Below, in pieces: positions 47,361 through 57,269 of a stretch of DNA of 64,000 nucleotides; the first letter of the stretch is position 1, and the number at the start of each line of letters is the position of its first letter. The notes beneath the pieces were generated by a model, which ran no database searches, was not told where the DNA came from, and worked only from the letters and a program-made list of their open reading frames with translations. Position numbers and translations under genes: made by a program. Origin of the DNA: a virus; the IMG/VR virus record IMGVR_UViG_3300046373_000069, positions 1 through 64,000 of that record. The stretch is one strand, 5' to 3'.

Positions 47361-47816
47361 ATGGCCGTTATCACATTTAGCTCCGCTGGCACCAAAGTTT
47401 CGCTTTCGTCCGGCAAACCGACTGGTGCTCCTTCCGCCACCACCCTTTCCGCCCTGACGTACACCGAAATCGGCGGTGTGTCCGAAGTCGGAATGCTGGG
47501 TCCAGAATCGTCGGTTATCGTATTCAACCCTTTGAGCGATAATATTAGCTATAAACAAAAGGGTCAAAAGAACGCTGGTGCACTGGATTGCAAGGGTGCC
47601 CTTAACAATGAAGACGCAGGCCAAATTCTGCTGCAAGCTGCTGAGGCTTCGCCTGAAGAGTACGCACTGAAGATTGAACTGACTAACGGTTCGACATTGT
47701 ACTGCATGATTTTGGTCACAAGTTTCAAGACGAATATCGGTAACTCGGGCCAGATTACGATGTTTGAATCGAAGCTCGAAATCAGCGGTAATGTCTTTAC
47801 TCAAGCTGCTGCTTAA
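47361..47816 (+). CDS. Major tail tube protein, 151 aa
   Basis: Beta-rich protein with AVITFSSAGTKVSLSSG, ESSVIVFNPLSDNISYKQKG and a C-terminal GQITMFESKLEISGNVF, typical of a single-domain tube protein. Abundant Gly/Ala/Ser and position before the chaperones support it. GAAAGAAAT site. Confidence 0.75.
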   Translation: MAVITFSSAGTKVSLSSGKPTGAPSATTLSALTYTEIGGVSEVGMLGPESSVIVFNPLSDNISYKQKGQKNAGALDCKGALNNEDAGQILLQAAEASPEEYALKIELTNGSTLYCMILVTSFKTNIGNSGQITMFESKLEISGNVFTQAAA

Positions 47817-47892
47817 GAGTTAGCTAGTTTTGCACGCGGGCGTTGCTGGCATTTTCACCAGCCGCCCATCCGTGCCTTTAATAGGGTGCGAG

Positions 47893-48846
47893 ATGCCGAA
47901 GCAAAAAACTCAAGAAGAATGGTTAAATAGCATACCCAAAGAACACAAGGATAAGTTTGATTACAGCAAGGCTGTCTATACTAAGTCTCAAAACAAAGTT
48001 CTACTAACGTGTAAGAAATGCAGTACAGAATTTATGCAGCGGGCTGATATGAACACAAGAGGCGTTGGCTGTAAGGTCTGTCAACATAGGGCGCTACACG
48101 CCAGTCTTGTCCATACAAAGGAGATGTTCATTGAACGTAGCCAAGAAGAGTTTGGCGATAAGTACGGTTACGAGCTTGTTAAGTATGTGGATAAATACAC
48201 GAAAGTCGATATCATCTGTAGGAAGGAAGGGCACGGTATTTTCCAAGTCACGCCTGCCAATCTGAAGAAGGGACGACACTCGTGCCCCAAGTGTGCTGGG
48301 GAAGCAATTTCAAAAGCCCACCGTAAAACGCAAGAAGATTTCGTTGAAGAGTGTCGAGCACTGTGCGCAGAAGGCATCACGTTTGAGCACGTAAAGTACT
48401 CAGGAGATAAAACTAATGTGATGTTCAACTGCGCCACACACGGCATTTTTGATATGCTACCCGGTAACTTCCTTAAGGGGTGCCGCTGCCCATCATGTGC
48501 AAGCTACGGGTACAGAAAGGCGCTCCCCGGTAGATTCTACATTTTATCGGATGGCTACACCACAAAGGTCGGTGTCACCAATAAGGAACCTGAATATAGG
48601 GCTAAATCGGTGGCTAAGACGGGTGGTCCAATTATGGACATCATGGTGAACATGTTCTTTGCAGATGGCGCAATGCCCTTGAAGATTGAAACTGCTTGCC
48701 TTCGCTACTTAAAGACAAAATACAAATCCCCAAGTAGCACATTCGACGGTGCTACTGAGTGCTTCCTAGGTGTGGATATCCCAGACCTTCTAAATTTTAT
48801 CTCACCAATCGCATCAACCGCAGAGCTGGAACAATCCGGCCTTTAA
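47893..48846 (+). CDS. Homing endonuclease with zinc-ribbon repeats and GIY-YIG-like domain, 317 aa
   Basis: ATG 47893 is preferred over the TTG at 47830, though neither has a strong site. Residues 30-210 carry repeated treble-clef/zinc-ribbon units (LLTCKKCSTEFMQRADMNTR, IICRKEGHGIF..HSCPKCAG, MFNCATHGIFDM..CRCPSCAS) that bind DNA. Residues 215-310 form the nuclease-like domain (GRFYILSDGYTTKVGVTNKE, ETACLRYLKTKYKSP). Inserted between tail tube and tail chaperone genes. A truncated relative sits at 38154. Confidence 0.85.
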   Translation: MPKQKTQEEWLNSIPKEHKDKFDYSKAVYTKSQNKVLLTCKKCSTEFMQRADMNTRGVGCKVCQHRALHASLVHTKEMFIERSQEEFGDKYGYELVKYVDKYTKVDIICRKEGHGIFQVTPANLKKGRHSCPKCAGEAISKAHRKTQEDFVEECRALCAEGITFEHVKYSGDKTNVMFNCATHGIFDMLPGNFLKGCRCPSCASYGYRKALPGRFYILSDGYTTKVGVTNKEPEYRAKSVAKTGGPIMDIMVNMFFADGAMPLKIETACLRYLKTKYKSPSSTFDGATECFLGVDIPDLLNFISPIASTAELEQSGL

Positions 48847-48867
48847 CTACTACCAAAGGATCAAAAC

Positions 48868-49284
48868 ATGTCGTTCAATATTCTCGCTACTAACCTGCAA
48901 CTGCAAGACACCACTACCCTCCATCTGCGCAACCCTGCCACCGACGAGCCACTGTACGCTGACGAAGCAGAGACGAAGCCACTGGAACTGGTTCTGTACG
49001 GTAAAGCTAGTAAGGTTCATCGTTCGTGGCTTACTCAAGCTATGCGGCGCGCTGAGCTTGAGCAGAAGTCCAAAAAGAAAGCAAAGACTGCTGAGGAACT
49101 GCTTGCAGAGAACGCTAAGTTCTTCGCTACGATGACTAAAGAGATTCGTAACTTTGACCTCGACGGTCGTGCTCTGGACAATAAGGAGGCTTTTGAAGCG
49201 CTATTTTCGGATACCCGCTTGCTGTGGATTGGAGAACAAGTTGCCGAAGCTCTGGGGGATGTTGAAGGTTTTTTGGCGAAATAA
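48868..49284 (+). CDS. Tail assembly chaperone (gpG-like), 138 aa
   Basis: Normal-frame product of the chaperone pair that wraps the tape measure during tail assembly. Contains LELVLYGKASKVHRSWLTQ and a Lys/Glu-rich helix (EQKSKKKAKTAEELLAENAK). AAAGGATC site. Near its end the slippery heptamer T TTT TTG at 49269-49275 sends some ribosomes into the -1 frame, giving the longer fusion with 49305. Confidence 0.85.
   Translation: MSFNILATNLQLQDTTTLHLRNPATDEPLYADEAETKPLELVLYGKASKVHRSWLTQAMRRAELEQKSKKKAKTAEELLAENAKFFATMTKEIRNFDLDGRALDNKEAFEALFSDTRLLWIGEQVAEALGDVEGFLAK
49269..49275 (+). promoter_or_regulatory. Programmed -1 frameshift site T TTT TTG
   Basis: In frame with the 48868 gene the codons are GGT TTT TTG; slipping back by one base re-pairs TTT TTT. 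The -1 frame then runs open (GEISENVILYVKHVAWLN) into the 49305 ORF. This matches the lambda G/T slippery design (X XXY YYZ). Confidence 0.9.
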
Positions 49285-49856
49285 GTGAAAACGTTATTCT
49301 CTACGTGAAGCATGTGGCGTGGTTAAATGTAACGCCAGATAAACATGACAAGTCACGTAGAGACTCACGTATTGAGGGAAGCCCGGAGACGGAGCTTCCC
49401 TTTCTCACTCAGTACGAACAAACTCTTGTCTCCTACTGGATCGAAGCAGGCCAAGTAACCTCTTTAGGCACTGGCCTTGCCCCACTAACTTGGGCGGAAA
49501 TCCAAGCGTGGGCTAAACAGTTTTACACAGAACAATATGTAGAGTGGGTCGAGCCTCCACGCCCCTTACGCGCAGATGGGCAACCGGACGAGCGTTTCCG
49601 AGCAAGGCCCATCCCCCTCCTAGCAACCCAGTGCGTCCTCACTGACTGGGAGCTACAAATGATTAAAAGAATGTCTCAAGAATATGTAGCCGAGTATTCA
49701 CAGAATGACCCAAGCAGGCCATGTCCGAAGGAAGTCATCCTTGATGATATCACAGAAGACGACAAACTAGCTAATGCGAATGCTTTTGAATCCGCGTTCA
49801 AGTCGCTATTTGGTGCCGATAAAGTTCCTGCTGTTGAAGCAGTTAATAACATTTAA
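49275..49856 (+). CDS. Tail assembly chaperone T extension, made by -1 frameshift
   Basis: The -1 frame after 49275 encodes 193 residues, which fused to the G-like part give about 329 aa. GTG 49305 would allow independent start but has no ribosome site. It lies immediately upstream of the tape measure, as expected. Sequence: NVILYVKHVAWLNVTPDKHD, then LTWAEIQAWAKQFY, and a C terminus with ANAFESAFKSLFG. Confidence 0.85.
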   Translation, partial: GEISENVILYVKHVAWLNVTPDKHDKSRRDSRIEGSPETELPFLTQYEQTLVSYWIEAGQVTSLGTGLAPLTWAEIQAWAKQFYTEQYVEWVEPPRPLRADGQPDERFRARPIPLLATQCVLTDWELQMIKRMSQEYVAEYSQNDPSRPCPKEVILDDITEDDKLANANAFESAFKSLFGADKVPAVEAVNNI

Positions 49857-49866
49857 GGAAAACTAA

Positions 49867-52800
49867 TTGGCTATGAATATCACATCACTCACCGTATCCG
49901 TCCGCAGCGAAGGCATTAAGGAAACCTCTCAGGCTCTGGGAGGTTTGTCCACGTCCGCAGCCAACGCTGCCAAGCGTATCGACGCCTTCATCGAAGCTAC
50001 TAACCGCCTGAAAGCTGCCAGCATGGGCGCTGCCACAGCAGTAGCACAGCATGCGCAGCAATCCATACAAGCGATGAACGCCGTCAGCAACGCCCTCGGG
50101 GCTGGCAACGTTGCGAGCGAATCCGCTGTCAGTTCTGGCAGAAAGCTCTCTCAGACGCTCATCGAACAGCGCCGCCAGTATGAAATGTACAACGTCTCTG
50201 CTAGGGAATACGCTCGCGCTCAAGGTGAGGCTAACCGCGTCAACCGTGAGATGGATAACGCCAAGCGTAACAGCGTATTGGTGCAGCAAAAGCGCGACTT
50301 AGACATGCTGAGCATCAGTGCAAAGCAGTATGCCGCAACTCAAGCAGAGGCAATTAAGCTCAACAGGGAGTATGACAAGGCCTCTGTCAGTCAGAAGCTT
50401 ATCCAGCAGAAGAGGGACACTGACGCGCTTACATCATCTTCTAGGCAATACGCTTCGGTACAAGCAGAAGCACTGCGAATGAATAGGGATTTCGACAAAT
50501 CTCTTGCTTCGCAAAGGCTGTTGCAGCAGCGCCGAGATATGCAGAGTTACAGTGACGCCGCCCGCGAGTACGCCCGTGCACACGCTGAAGCAATCCGCAT
50601 GAATCAGCAGTTTGACCGCGCGCTCCAACAAAGTAACGGCTCTATGCGCGAAGCTCATGGCTTTGCACGCGGTCTTGCTGGCTCGATGGGTGCGCTGTGG
50701 GTGACTTACGGCGCATTCCTCGGTATGAGTTTGGGTGTGGCACTTGGCGTAGGAATGAAGGAAGCTATCTCTGGATTCACACAAGTTGAATACCAAATGA
50801 CGTTCCTGAAGGCGCTTACCGAAGACACTACCACATCTGTGAAGTCTCTATCTCATCAGATGCATGAGGTTTCAGGTGTTCTTGGTATTTCTCCAGAGGC
50901 TGCTGCCAAGGGTTTGCGTGCACTCGGACAAGCTGGCCTTGATACACGGGACGCTCTCGCTACCCTGCCTGTCGCTTTCAAACTGGCTACTGTGGGCGAA
51001 CTGGCACTTGACTCTGCCGCACTTGCAATGACGGGTGTGATGAATGCATACGGCCTGAAAGTCCGTGACCTTGAGCACATTGGCGATATGATGTCTAAGG
51101 CTGGTGCTATGTCTGCTGCCTCTGTGGACAGTATGAGTGTGTCGATGAAGTACTCAGCAGGTACAGCAGAGCAGTATGGCGTCTCGCTTGAGAAGTTGGG
51201 CACCATTCTTACACTGCTTGGTAAGCGCGGTATTACAGGGTCGTCCGCAGGTGTCGCAGCCAATAACCTGATTGCTGAAATCTATTCTCCATCCAGCGAC
51301 AAGGCTATTCGTGCAATGGCGGCATTGGGCGTGAAAGCATACGCCGACGGTGTACGTAAAGAATTTGATGTCGTCACAGCAGAAATGAAATCCGCACTTG
51401 CCAAGTTTGATGGTGAGTCGCAAGGTAAACTGCTTGAGGACATGTTTGGTAAGAAAGGCGGCAAGGGCTTCTACGCTGTAGCTAAAGCTGGGCAAGAAGA
51501 ATTCCTCGCTATCGAGAAAGAACTTGTAGGTGCCACAGGCTTCACTGCCGAAGTTTACAAGAAAAGTTTGCAGACAATTGAAGGTCAGATGAACTTGACC
51601 AAATCTGCTATTCAAAACACCTTCGCCCAAATCGGTGAAGAATCGGCAGCTCCTATCAAAACCCTCCTCAGTACTGTCCGCGAGATTGCTAGCTCGGGGG
51701 GTGTTAAGGATGCACTTGTTGGGCTGTCTCAATCTATCAAGACTTTCCTCACCACTGTGGTCCCTGCTGCTACAGCTGTGGGTGGTTTGTGGTTGGCAAT
51801 GCGTGTAGGCCCTCCGGTGATTGCAGGCGTCACAGCAGCATTAGGCGCCCTGAGTGTAGGTAGTCTCACAACGGGCTTCGTAGCGGCTCGTACTGCTGTA
51901 ATGGGCTTCTTTGCAGCCATTCAAGCAGGCAACGTCGCAATGCTCGCTGCAAACCCAATCTTTGTCGGTATTGTCGGTGTTGTTACGCTGTTGGCTGGTG
52001 CATATCTTCTGCTCAAGCGGAATAAAGAGTCTGTCATGGACATGCACTCTCAAGAGATGAAGAACTCTGAAGACACTATCAAGAGTTTGACAGAGGAAAA
52101 CGCTCTTCTGGACCGCAAGATTAGCTTGCAGCGTCGAGGTATTTCTGGCGATGGCGAAGCTGCGGAACTGCGCAAGATGGCAAACCAAGACGCCCTCACG
52201 CTGATGAAGGAAGAAGCTGCTGCGAATCAGAAGCGTATTGACGCCTTGAGTAAGCAGGGGCCGGGGCGTTCGGAAGGCAGTGACTCTGCCCGAATGACTG
52301 AGATTGATCGTCTGACAAACGCTAACAAAGCCTTGAACAAGGCGATGGAAGATAAGGGTAAGCTTTTCGCCAAAGAGGCAGAGCTTGACCAGAAGCGTCT
52401 TGAGCGTCTGAAAATCTACCGTGAAGAGCAAAAGCTGCTGCGCGCTGGTGAGGAGTACGCAGAGCAAGGTCAAGAAACTCCTGTGGTTGGTGGCCAGAAG
52501 TACGGCGGCAAAGATGCTCAGGAGGCTGCCAAAGCTGCCAAAGAGGCATTTGCAACTGTGATGGAAGCAACTGACGCGCGGATCATGGAGGCTCGCCGTG
52601 CAATGACTTCTTTTGAAGAGGAGCAGAATAAGCTCTTCAAGGCTGGCGAAATTGGCAAGCTTCAGATGATTGAACGGGTAGGCAACGAGCAAGTTAAGCA
52701 GTATGGGAAGATTCAGCAGGCTATCTCCGAGAAACTGAGCGCCGCTCAGCGTAAGGGGGACACTTCCGAAGTGGCACGCTACCTAGGTGACCAGAAGCAA

Positions 52801-55767
52801 GCCCAAGCTGATTTTGAAGCAGCCAAGCGTACCAACTCCGCAGCCACTGAACAAGCCATCACGAACTACCAAGAAACCAACTCCCGCCTACGCGCAGCAC
52901 AACTTGAGAAAGAGGGCAAGTACCAAGCGGCAGCGGCAGAGCGTTTCTCGACCGAGCATTCCGCAGCGTACAAACAAGCTGAGGCCGATGCAACGCATTA
53001 TGCAGAAGTCGCTAAGAAGGCTCTTGCAGGAGGTGACGAGAAGGGTGCCAAAGCTGCTACAGAGAAGGCCAAAGGGGCTTCCGCAGTATTCAAGCAGCTC
53101 GGGGAAACACAGAAAGCTGCAATGGCTGATGGCTTCGACAAAGAGGCTATGGAAAGTTTCATGGCGGGTGTAACGAACCTGAAAGACAGTTTCAAGAGTA
53201 TCCAAACTGCTTACGAAGGCCAAGGCTTGGCTGCTATGTGGGAAGCTGCGTCTGCTGCCTCCGCGACATACCAGTCTAAAATTGATGAGCTGAAGCAGAA
53301 GATGGTGGGTGTTACCGACCCTAAGCAAATCGCAGCGATGAATGCTGAACTCACTAACGCAGCAGAAGCTCAACGTAAATCGTGGGTGGGTGTTGGTGAG
53401 ACAATCGGCAAGTCTCTCGAAAGTGCATTTGGCCGTGGTGGCAAGTCGATGGGAGAGTTGTTTGAAATCTCGGCTAGGTATGATCGACTTGAGAATAAAA
53501 CAGGCACAGCCCGTGTTAAGGCATATGCCGACGCAGCAGGTGCAGCTAAGGGGTTCTTCAAAGAAGGTACAACAGGTTACAAAGTGTTGGAAGGTGCTGA
53601 AAAGGCATTCCGCTTGATCGAACTTGCTGGTATGGCGAAGTCCTTGGCAGCTACTGTCGCTACAGCAGGTGCGAAAGCACTGGCTTGGGTACCAGCAGTG
53701 TTTGCGTCGTTTATGGGGTCGATGGGGCCTTACGGCGCTGTTGCCGCTGCTGCTGCACTGGCTGCTGTGGGTATCTCAGCAATGGGGGGCGGCTCTGCTC
53801 CAACGTCCGCAGAGCAACGCCAGAAGACGCAAGGTACTGGAAGCGTCCTCGGAGCCTCTGATGCTAAATCTGAGTCTATTGCTAAGAGTATTGAGCATCT
53901 GGAAAAGAATTCCGGCTTGGGCCTCTACCACAGCAGCGAAATGGTGAAGTCTCTGAAGTCCATCCAAGCCAATATCGGCAGCTTGGCTAGCATGGTGGTG
54001 CAAACCACGGGGATTAACAGCAACATGCCCGCTGACGCTGACGGCAGCATGGCTAAACTTGGCTCGGCTATCGGCTCACCCCTAAAAGCGATCCCCGGTG
54101 GCGAGTGGTTAGGGAAGCAGTATGCCAAGCTCACCAATGCTATCTTCGGAGGTAAAACTTCAGCACTTGACACTGGCTTCACAATGAAAGCCACAACTGT
54201 TGCACAAGCAGCCGCTGGAAATGTCAATGCTGGTCAGTACACCGACATGAAGAAGGATGGTGGCTTGTTTAGCAAGGACAAGTATTACACCGATATGAAA
54301 TCCTTGGGCGCTGAAGCCAACGCGCAGTTTGGCAAGATTATCGGCTCATTCGCAACAGTACTGAAAGACGCTAACAAGGAACTAGGTATCAACTCTGAAT
54401 TGTTTGCATCTGAGCTTGCCAACTTCAATATCGACATCGGCAAAATCAGCTTCAAAGATATGTCTGGTGAGGAAATCGAGAAAGAGCTTCAAGCAGTGTT
54501 CTCGAAGCTTGGTGACGATATGGCTAAGTGGGCGTTTGCTGGCCTCACACCTTTCCAGAAAGTTGGTGAAGGGATGTTGGAAACAATCTCGCGTGTCACT
54601 AATAACCTGATCCAAGTGAAGGATGTGTTTGCTGCTCTTGACAAGCAATTCTCATTGACGGGTGTGGCAGCAGTAACTGTAAGTGAGGGCTTGATTGAAT
54701 TGGCTGGTGGTATTGAGAATCTGACAGAAGGTACGAAATTCTACGTCGACAACTTTTTGACGCAAGCTGAACGTATGGCTCCAATTACGAAGTCAGTGGC
54801 TCAGCGTCTCGCAGAACTCAACATCATCGACATCAAGACAATCGAACAGTATAAGCAGAAGATTCAAACTTTGAATTTGATGAATGCAGCAGATCGTGAG
54901 TTGTACGTGAACATGATCGATTTGGCCCCTGCCTTTAAGGAAGCTGCTGATTATGCCCAAGACTTAATCGACGGCACTGTAGACCTGACGGATGCTCAAC
55001 AAAAAGCTCTCGACAAGGTGAAGGATGCGCGTTCTGCTTTGCAGGAAGCGTACGACACTGAGAAGAGCAGCCTACAAGGTGTTATTGATAAGACTAAATC
55101 GTTCATCCAAACTCTAGCTTCCTACAAAGATAGTCTGAAGCTTGGCAGCGATAGCCCTCTTACTAACATGCAGAAGTATGACGAAGCTAAGTTCCAGATG
55201 CAGAGTATTGCTGAAAAAGCTCTCGCTGGTGATCAAGCTGCGAAGGATAAGTTTACTAGCATGGCAAGCAGCTTCTTGGCAGCTTCCAAGGTTGTGAACG
55301 CGTCTGGTAACGCATACACGAGTGATTTCAACTATGTGCAGAACATGATTGATAAACTCACTGCTGGCGCACAAGCTGAAATCTCCACCGCTGAGACTTC
55401 CTTGGAGGCGTTGAACAGGCAAGTGGCAGGGCTGCTAGAAATTAATAAGAGCGTTCTCACTGTGGCTCAGGCAATCGTTAATCTGCAAACAGCAATTACG
55501 GCAGGTAGCGGTGCTGGGTTGTCGAACACGCAGATGGGGCTTGCACCTACTCCGACGATTGGCTTCTACGCGCCTGAAGGCAAGGTAAACAATGATGAGT
55601 TTATTGCAGCTATCAATCGTAACACAGAGGCTGTAAATGCGCAGCGTGAAGAGCAGAAGGCGCAAGTTGGTGCTCAAGTGGCTGCTGACATTGAAGGCAC
55701 TGATCGTATCGTTGAGACGCTCACTTCAAAAACATCAGTCAGCAATCCACAAATTAAATTAGCTTAA
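49867..55767 (+). CDS. Tape measure protein, 1966 aa
   Basis: Length-determining protein of the tail; 1966 residues predict a tail of about 300 nm at 1.5 angstrom per residue. Residues 98-257 are four exact 40-residue repeats. Hydrophobic segments lie at about 275-300 and 620-720. Residues 800-1150 are long Lys/Glu coiled coils with AAKAAKEAFATVMEATDARIM and similar; the C-terminal 450 residues are mixed helical. TTG 49867 is preferred to ATG 49873 because AAGGA lies 7 bases before it. Confidence 0.95.
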   Translation: MAMNITSLTVSVRSEGIKETSQALGGLSTSAANAAKRIDAFIEATNRLKAASMGAATAVAQHAQQSIQAMNAVSNALGAGNVASESAVSSGRKLSQTLIEQRRQYEMYNVSAREYARAQGEANRVNREMDNAKRNSVLVQQKRDLDMLSISAKQYAATQAEAIKLNREYDKASVSQKLIQQKRDTDALTSSSRQYASVQAEALRMNRDFDKSLASQRLLQQRRDMQSYSDAAREYARAHAEAIRMNQQFDRALQQSNGSMREAHGFARGLAGSMGALWVTYGAFLGMSLGVALGVGMKEAISGFTQVEYQMTFLKALTEDTTTSVKSLSHQMHEVSGVLGISPEAAAKGLRALGQAGLDTRDALATLPVAFKLATVGELALDSAALAMTGVMNAYGLKVRDLEHIGDMMSKAGAMSAASVDSMSVSMKYSAGTAEQYGVSLEKLGTILTLLGKRGITGSSAGVAANNLIAEIYSPSSDKAIRAMAALGVKAYADGVRKEFDVVTAEMKSALAKFDGESQGKLLEDMFGKKGGKGFYAVAKAGQEEFLAIEKELVGATGFTAEVYKKSLQTIEGQMNLTKSAIQNTFAQIGEESAAPIKTLLSTVREIASSGGVKDALVGLSQSIKTFLTTVVPAATAVGGLWLAMRVGPPVIAGVTAALGALSVGSLTTGFVAARTAVMGFFAAIQAGNVAMLAANPIFVGIVGVVTLLAGAYLLLKRNKESVMDMHSQEMKNSEDTIKSLTEENALLDRKISLQRRGISGDGEAAELRKMANQDALTLMKEEAAANQKRIDALSKQGPGRSEGSDSARMTEIDRLTNANKALNKAMEDKGKLFAKEAELDQKRLERLKIYREEQKLLRAGEEYAEQGQETPVVGGQKYGGKDAQEAAKAAKEAFATVMEATDARIMEARRAMTSFEEEQNKLFKAGEIGKLQMIERVGNEQVKQYGKIQQAISEKLSAAQRKGDTSEVARYLGDQKQAQADFEAAKRTNSAATEQAITNYQETNSRLRAAQLEKEGKYQAAAAERFSTEHSAAYKQAEADATHYAEVAKKALAGGDEKGAKAATEKAKGASAVFKQLGETQKAAMADGFDKEAMESFMAGVTNLKDSFKSIQTAYEGQGLAAMWEAASAASATYQSKIDELKQKMVGVTDPKQIAAMNAELTNAAEAQRKSWVGVGETIGKSLESAFGRGGKSMGELFEISARYDRLENKTGTARVKAYADAAGAAKGFFKEGTTGYKVLEGAEKAFRLIELAGMAKSLAATVATAGAKALAWVPAVFASFMGSMGPYGAVAAAAALAAVGISAMGGGSAPTSAEQRQKTQGTGSVLGASDAKSESIAKSIEHLEKNSGLGLYHSSEMVKSLKSIQANIGSLASMVVQTTGINSNMPADADGSMAKLGSAIGSPLKAIPGGEWLGKQYAKLTNAIFGGKTSALDTGFTMKATTVAQAAAGNVNAGQYTDMKKDGGLFSKDKYYTDMKSLGAEANAQFGKIIGSFATVLKDANKELGINSELFASELANFNIDIGKISFKDMSGEEIEKELQAVFSKLGDDMAKWAFAGLTPFQKVGEGMLETISRVTNNLIQVKDVFAALDKQFSLTGVAAVTVSEGLIELAGGIENLTEGTKFYVDNFLTQAERMAPITKSVAQRLAELNIIDIKTIEQYKQKIQTLNLMNAADRELYVNMIDLAPAFKEAADYAQDLIDGTVDLTDAQQKALDKVKDARSALQEAYDTEKSSLQGVIDKTKSFIQTLASYKDSLKLGSDSPLTNMQKYDEAKFQMQSIAEKALAGDQAAKDKFTSMASSFLAASKVVNASGNAYTSDFNYVQNMIDKLTAGAQAEISTAETSLEALNRQVAGLLEINKSVLTVAQAIVNLQTAITAGSGAGLSNTQMGLAPTPTIGFYAPEGKVNNDEFIAAINRNTEAVNAQREEQKAQVGAQVAADIEGTDRIVETLTSKTSVSNPQIKLA
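50158..50637 (+). repeat. Four tandem 40-residue (120-bp) repeats in the tape measure
   Basis: Each unit has the pattern LxQQ(K/R)RD.....S.(R/K)(E/Q)YA..(Q/H)AEA.(R/K).N..(F/Y)DKA. Units start at residues 98, 138, 178 and 218. Confidence 0.9.
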
Positions 55768-55778
55768 AAGGAAACCTC

Positions 55779-57269
55779 ATGGCAGTGACAAGCACGCAGT
55801 TGAAGGATTGGCTTAGGAAGACTAGCAGCGCACGCCGCTGCGTGCTTGTTGAGGTTGGTGTGTTGACAGGTGGCTCGGAAATCACGCGCTATCTGTCCAA
55901 TAAGGGCTACACCACCAAAAGTGGTGAGGCTCCTGCTAACACGCAGTACAAGCCATGTGTTTCTGGTGGTGTGACATTCACAGAGTCGTTGTCGCTAGAC
56001 GGCTCTGTGACTATCTCCACAGGCGCTATTGAGTTTGATAACACAGATGGTAAGCTGGACAGCTGGCTTATCGATGTGTGGAAGAATCGCAGTGTGAAAG
56101 TTTTTATCGGGGATGAGTTGTGGCCCCGTAGCGATTTCTATCAGATTTTCGATGGGGTTACGGACAAGCTTGATTGTACTTCCAGAGACATTGTTAGTCT
56201 TGTCGTCAGCGACAAACTCCAGCGTCTGAACACCACAGTGAGTGATGTGAAGCTGGGTGGCAGCAGTGCTAATGCAGACAAGCTAATTCCTTGGTTGTAT
56301 GGTGAGCAGTTCAACGTCACACCATTACTGGTTGATCTTGCTTACAACGAGTATCAAGTTAGCGGTGGGCCAATCAGTGAGATTGAAGAGGTGAGGGACA
56401 ATGGCGTTCCAGTGGGATTTGTTCCACTTCTCTCACAAGGGAGGTTCAGGATCACTCAAGCCCCACAAGGCACAATCACTTGTGATGTTATGGGGGATGC
56501 GCCAAACGGAGTTTACGTTGACGATGTTGTTAATATCATCAAGCGCCTTGTTAAAAGCTTCGGCAATGCTCAGCAGCGTTTCACAGACAGCGATCTGGAC
56601 TTGGTATCTTTGAACGCTTTCGCTGCTGCGAACACACAACCTGTGGGCTTGTACTTGACAGACAAAGCTAACGTGCTGGAGTGCTGCAATAAGCTCGCTG
56701 CCAGTATTGGCGCAAGGTGCGTAATGTCTCGTACCGGGTTGCTCTCGTTAATCAAGCTAGACCTGCCGCAAACCACCTCCGGTACGCTCGTCACGGCGGA
56801 CGATATTTATGAGCGCAGCCTTTATGTTAGTCAAATGCCTGACGTTATGGCTGCTGCTCAGGTTGGCTACTGTAGGAACAACACAATTCAGAATGCCCTA
56901 CAGACTGGCCTCCCACAAGACCAAATTGCTATGTATGCCCAAGAGCAGGAGTGGCTTACATCTACAAAGAAATCGGATGCTGTGGCTACCGATTATAAGT
57001 TGTTCACCAATCCTGACATGATTGAAACCCAGCTTATGACCCCCGAGGGTGCTGACAGTGAGGCAACGAGGCTCAAAACTTTGTGGGGTGTGCAGCGCAG
57101 GGTGGTGGTATATGACGGCATGCCTTGGCTCATGTTGGAGAGTTTAGGCAACCCCCAAACAGTGAAGCATCCCACACGCTTTCAACTCGCAGCGGGTGTC
57201 CGAGGCCAGATTGTCCGCATCACATCAGATTGGCTTAAAGCCAAAATTCAAATAGGAGTGCTCCTTTAA
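55779..57269 (+). CDS. Tail tip/baseplate-like protein, 496 aa
   Basis: Follows the tape measure as distal-tail and hub proteins do. Beta-rich throughout; FYQIFDGVTDKLDCTSRDI (117-135) and YVDDVVNIIKRLVKSFG (247-263) are the clearest segments. Similar in length to hub-like proteins of non-lambda siphoviruses whose tail tip ends in several separate genes. Exact role unproven. AAGGAAACC site. Confidence 0.6.
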   Translation: MAVTSTQLKDWLRKTSSARRCVLVEVGVLTGGSEITRYLSNKGYTTKSGEAPANTQYKPCVSGGVTFTESLSLDGSVTISTGAIEFDNTDGKLDSWLIDVWKNRSVKVFIGDELWPRSDFYQIFDGVTDKLDCTSRDIVSLVVSDKLQRLNTTVSDVKLGGSSANADKLIPWLYGEQFNVTPLLVDLAYNEYQVSGGPISEIEEVRDNGVPVGFVPLLSQGRFRITQAPQGTITCDVMGDAPNGVYVDDVVNIIKRLVKSFGNAQQRFTDSDLDLVSLNAFAAANTQPVGLYLTDKANVLECCNKLAASIGARCVMSRTGLLSLIKLDLPQTTSGTLVTADDIYERSLYVSQMPDVMAAAQVGYCRNNTIQNALQTGLPQDQIAMYAQEQEWLTSTKKSDAVATDYKLFTNPDMIETQLMTPEGADSEATRLKTLWGVQRRVVVYDGMPWLMLESLGNPQTVKHPTRFQLAAGVRGQIVRITSDWLKAKIQIGVLL

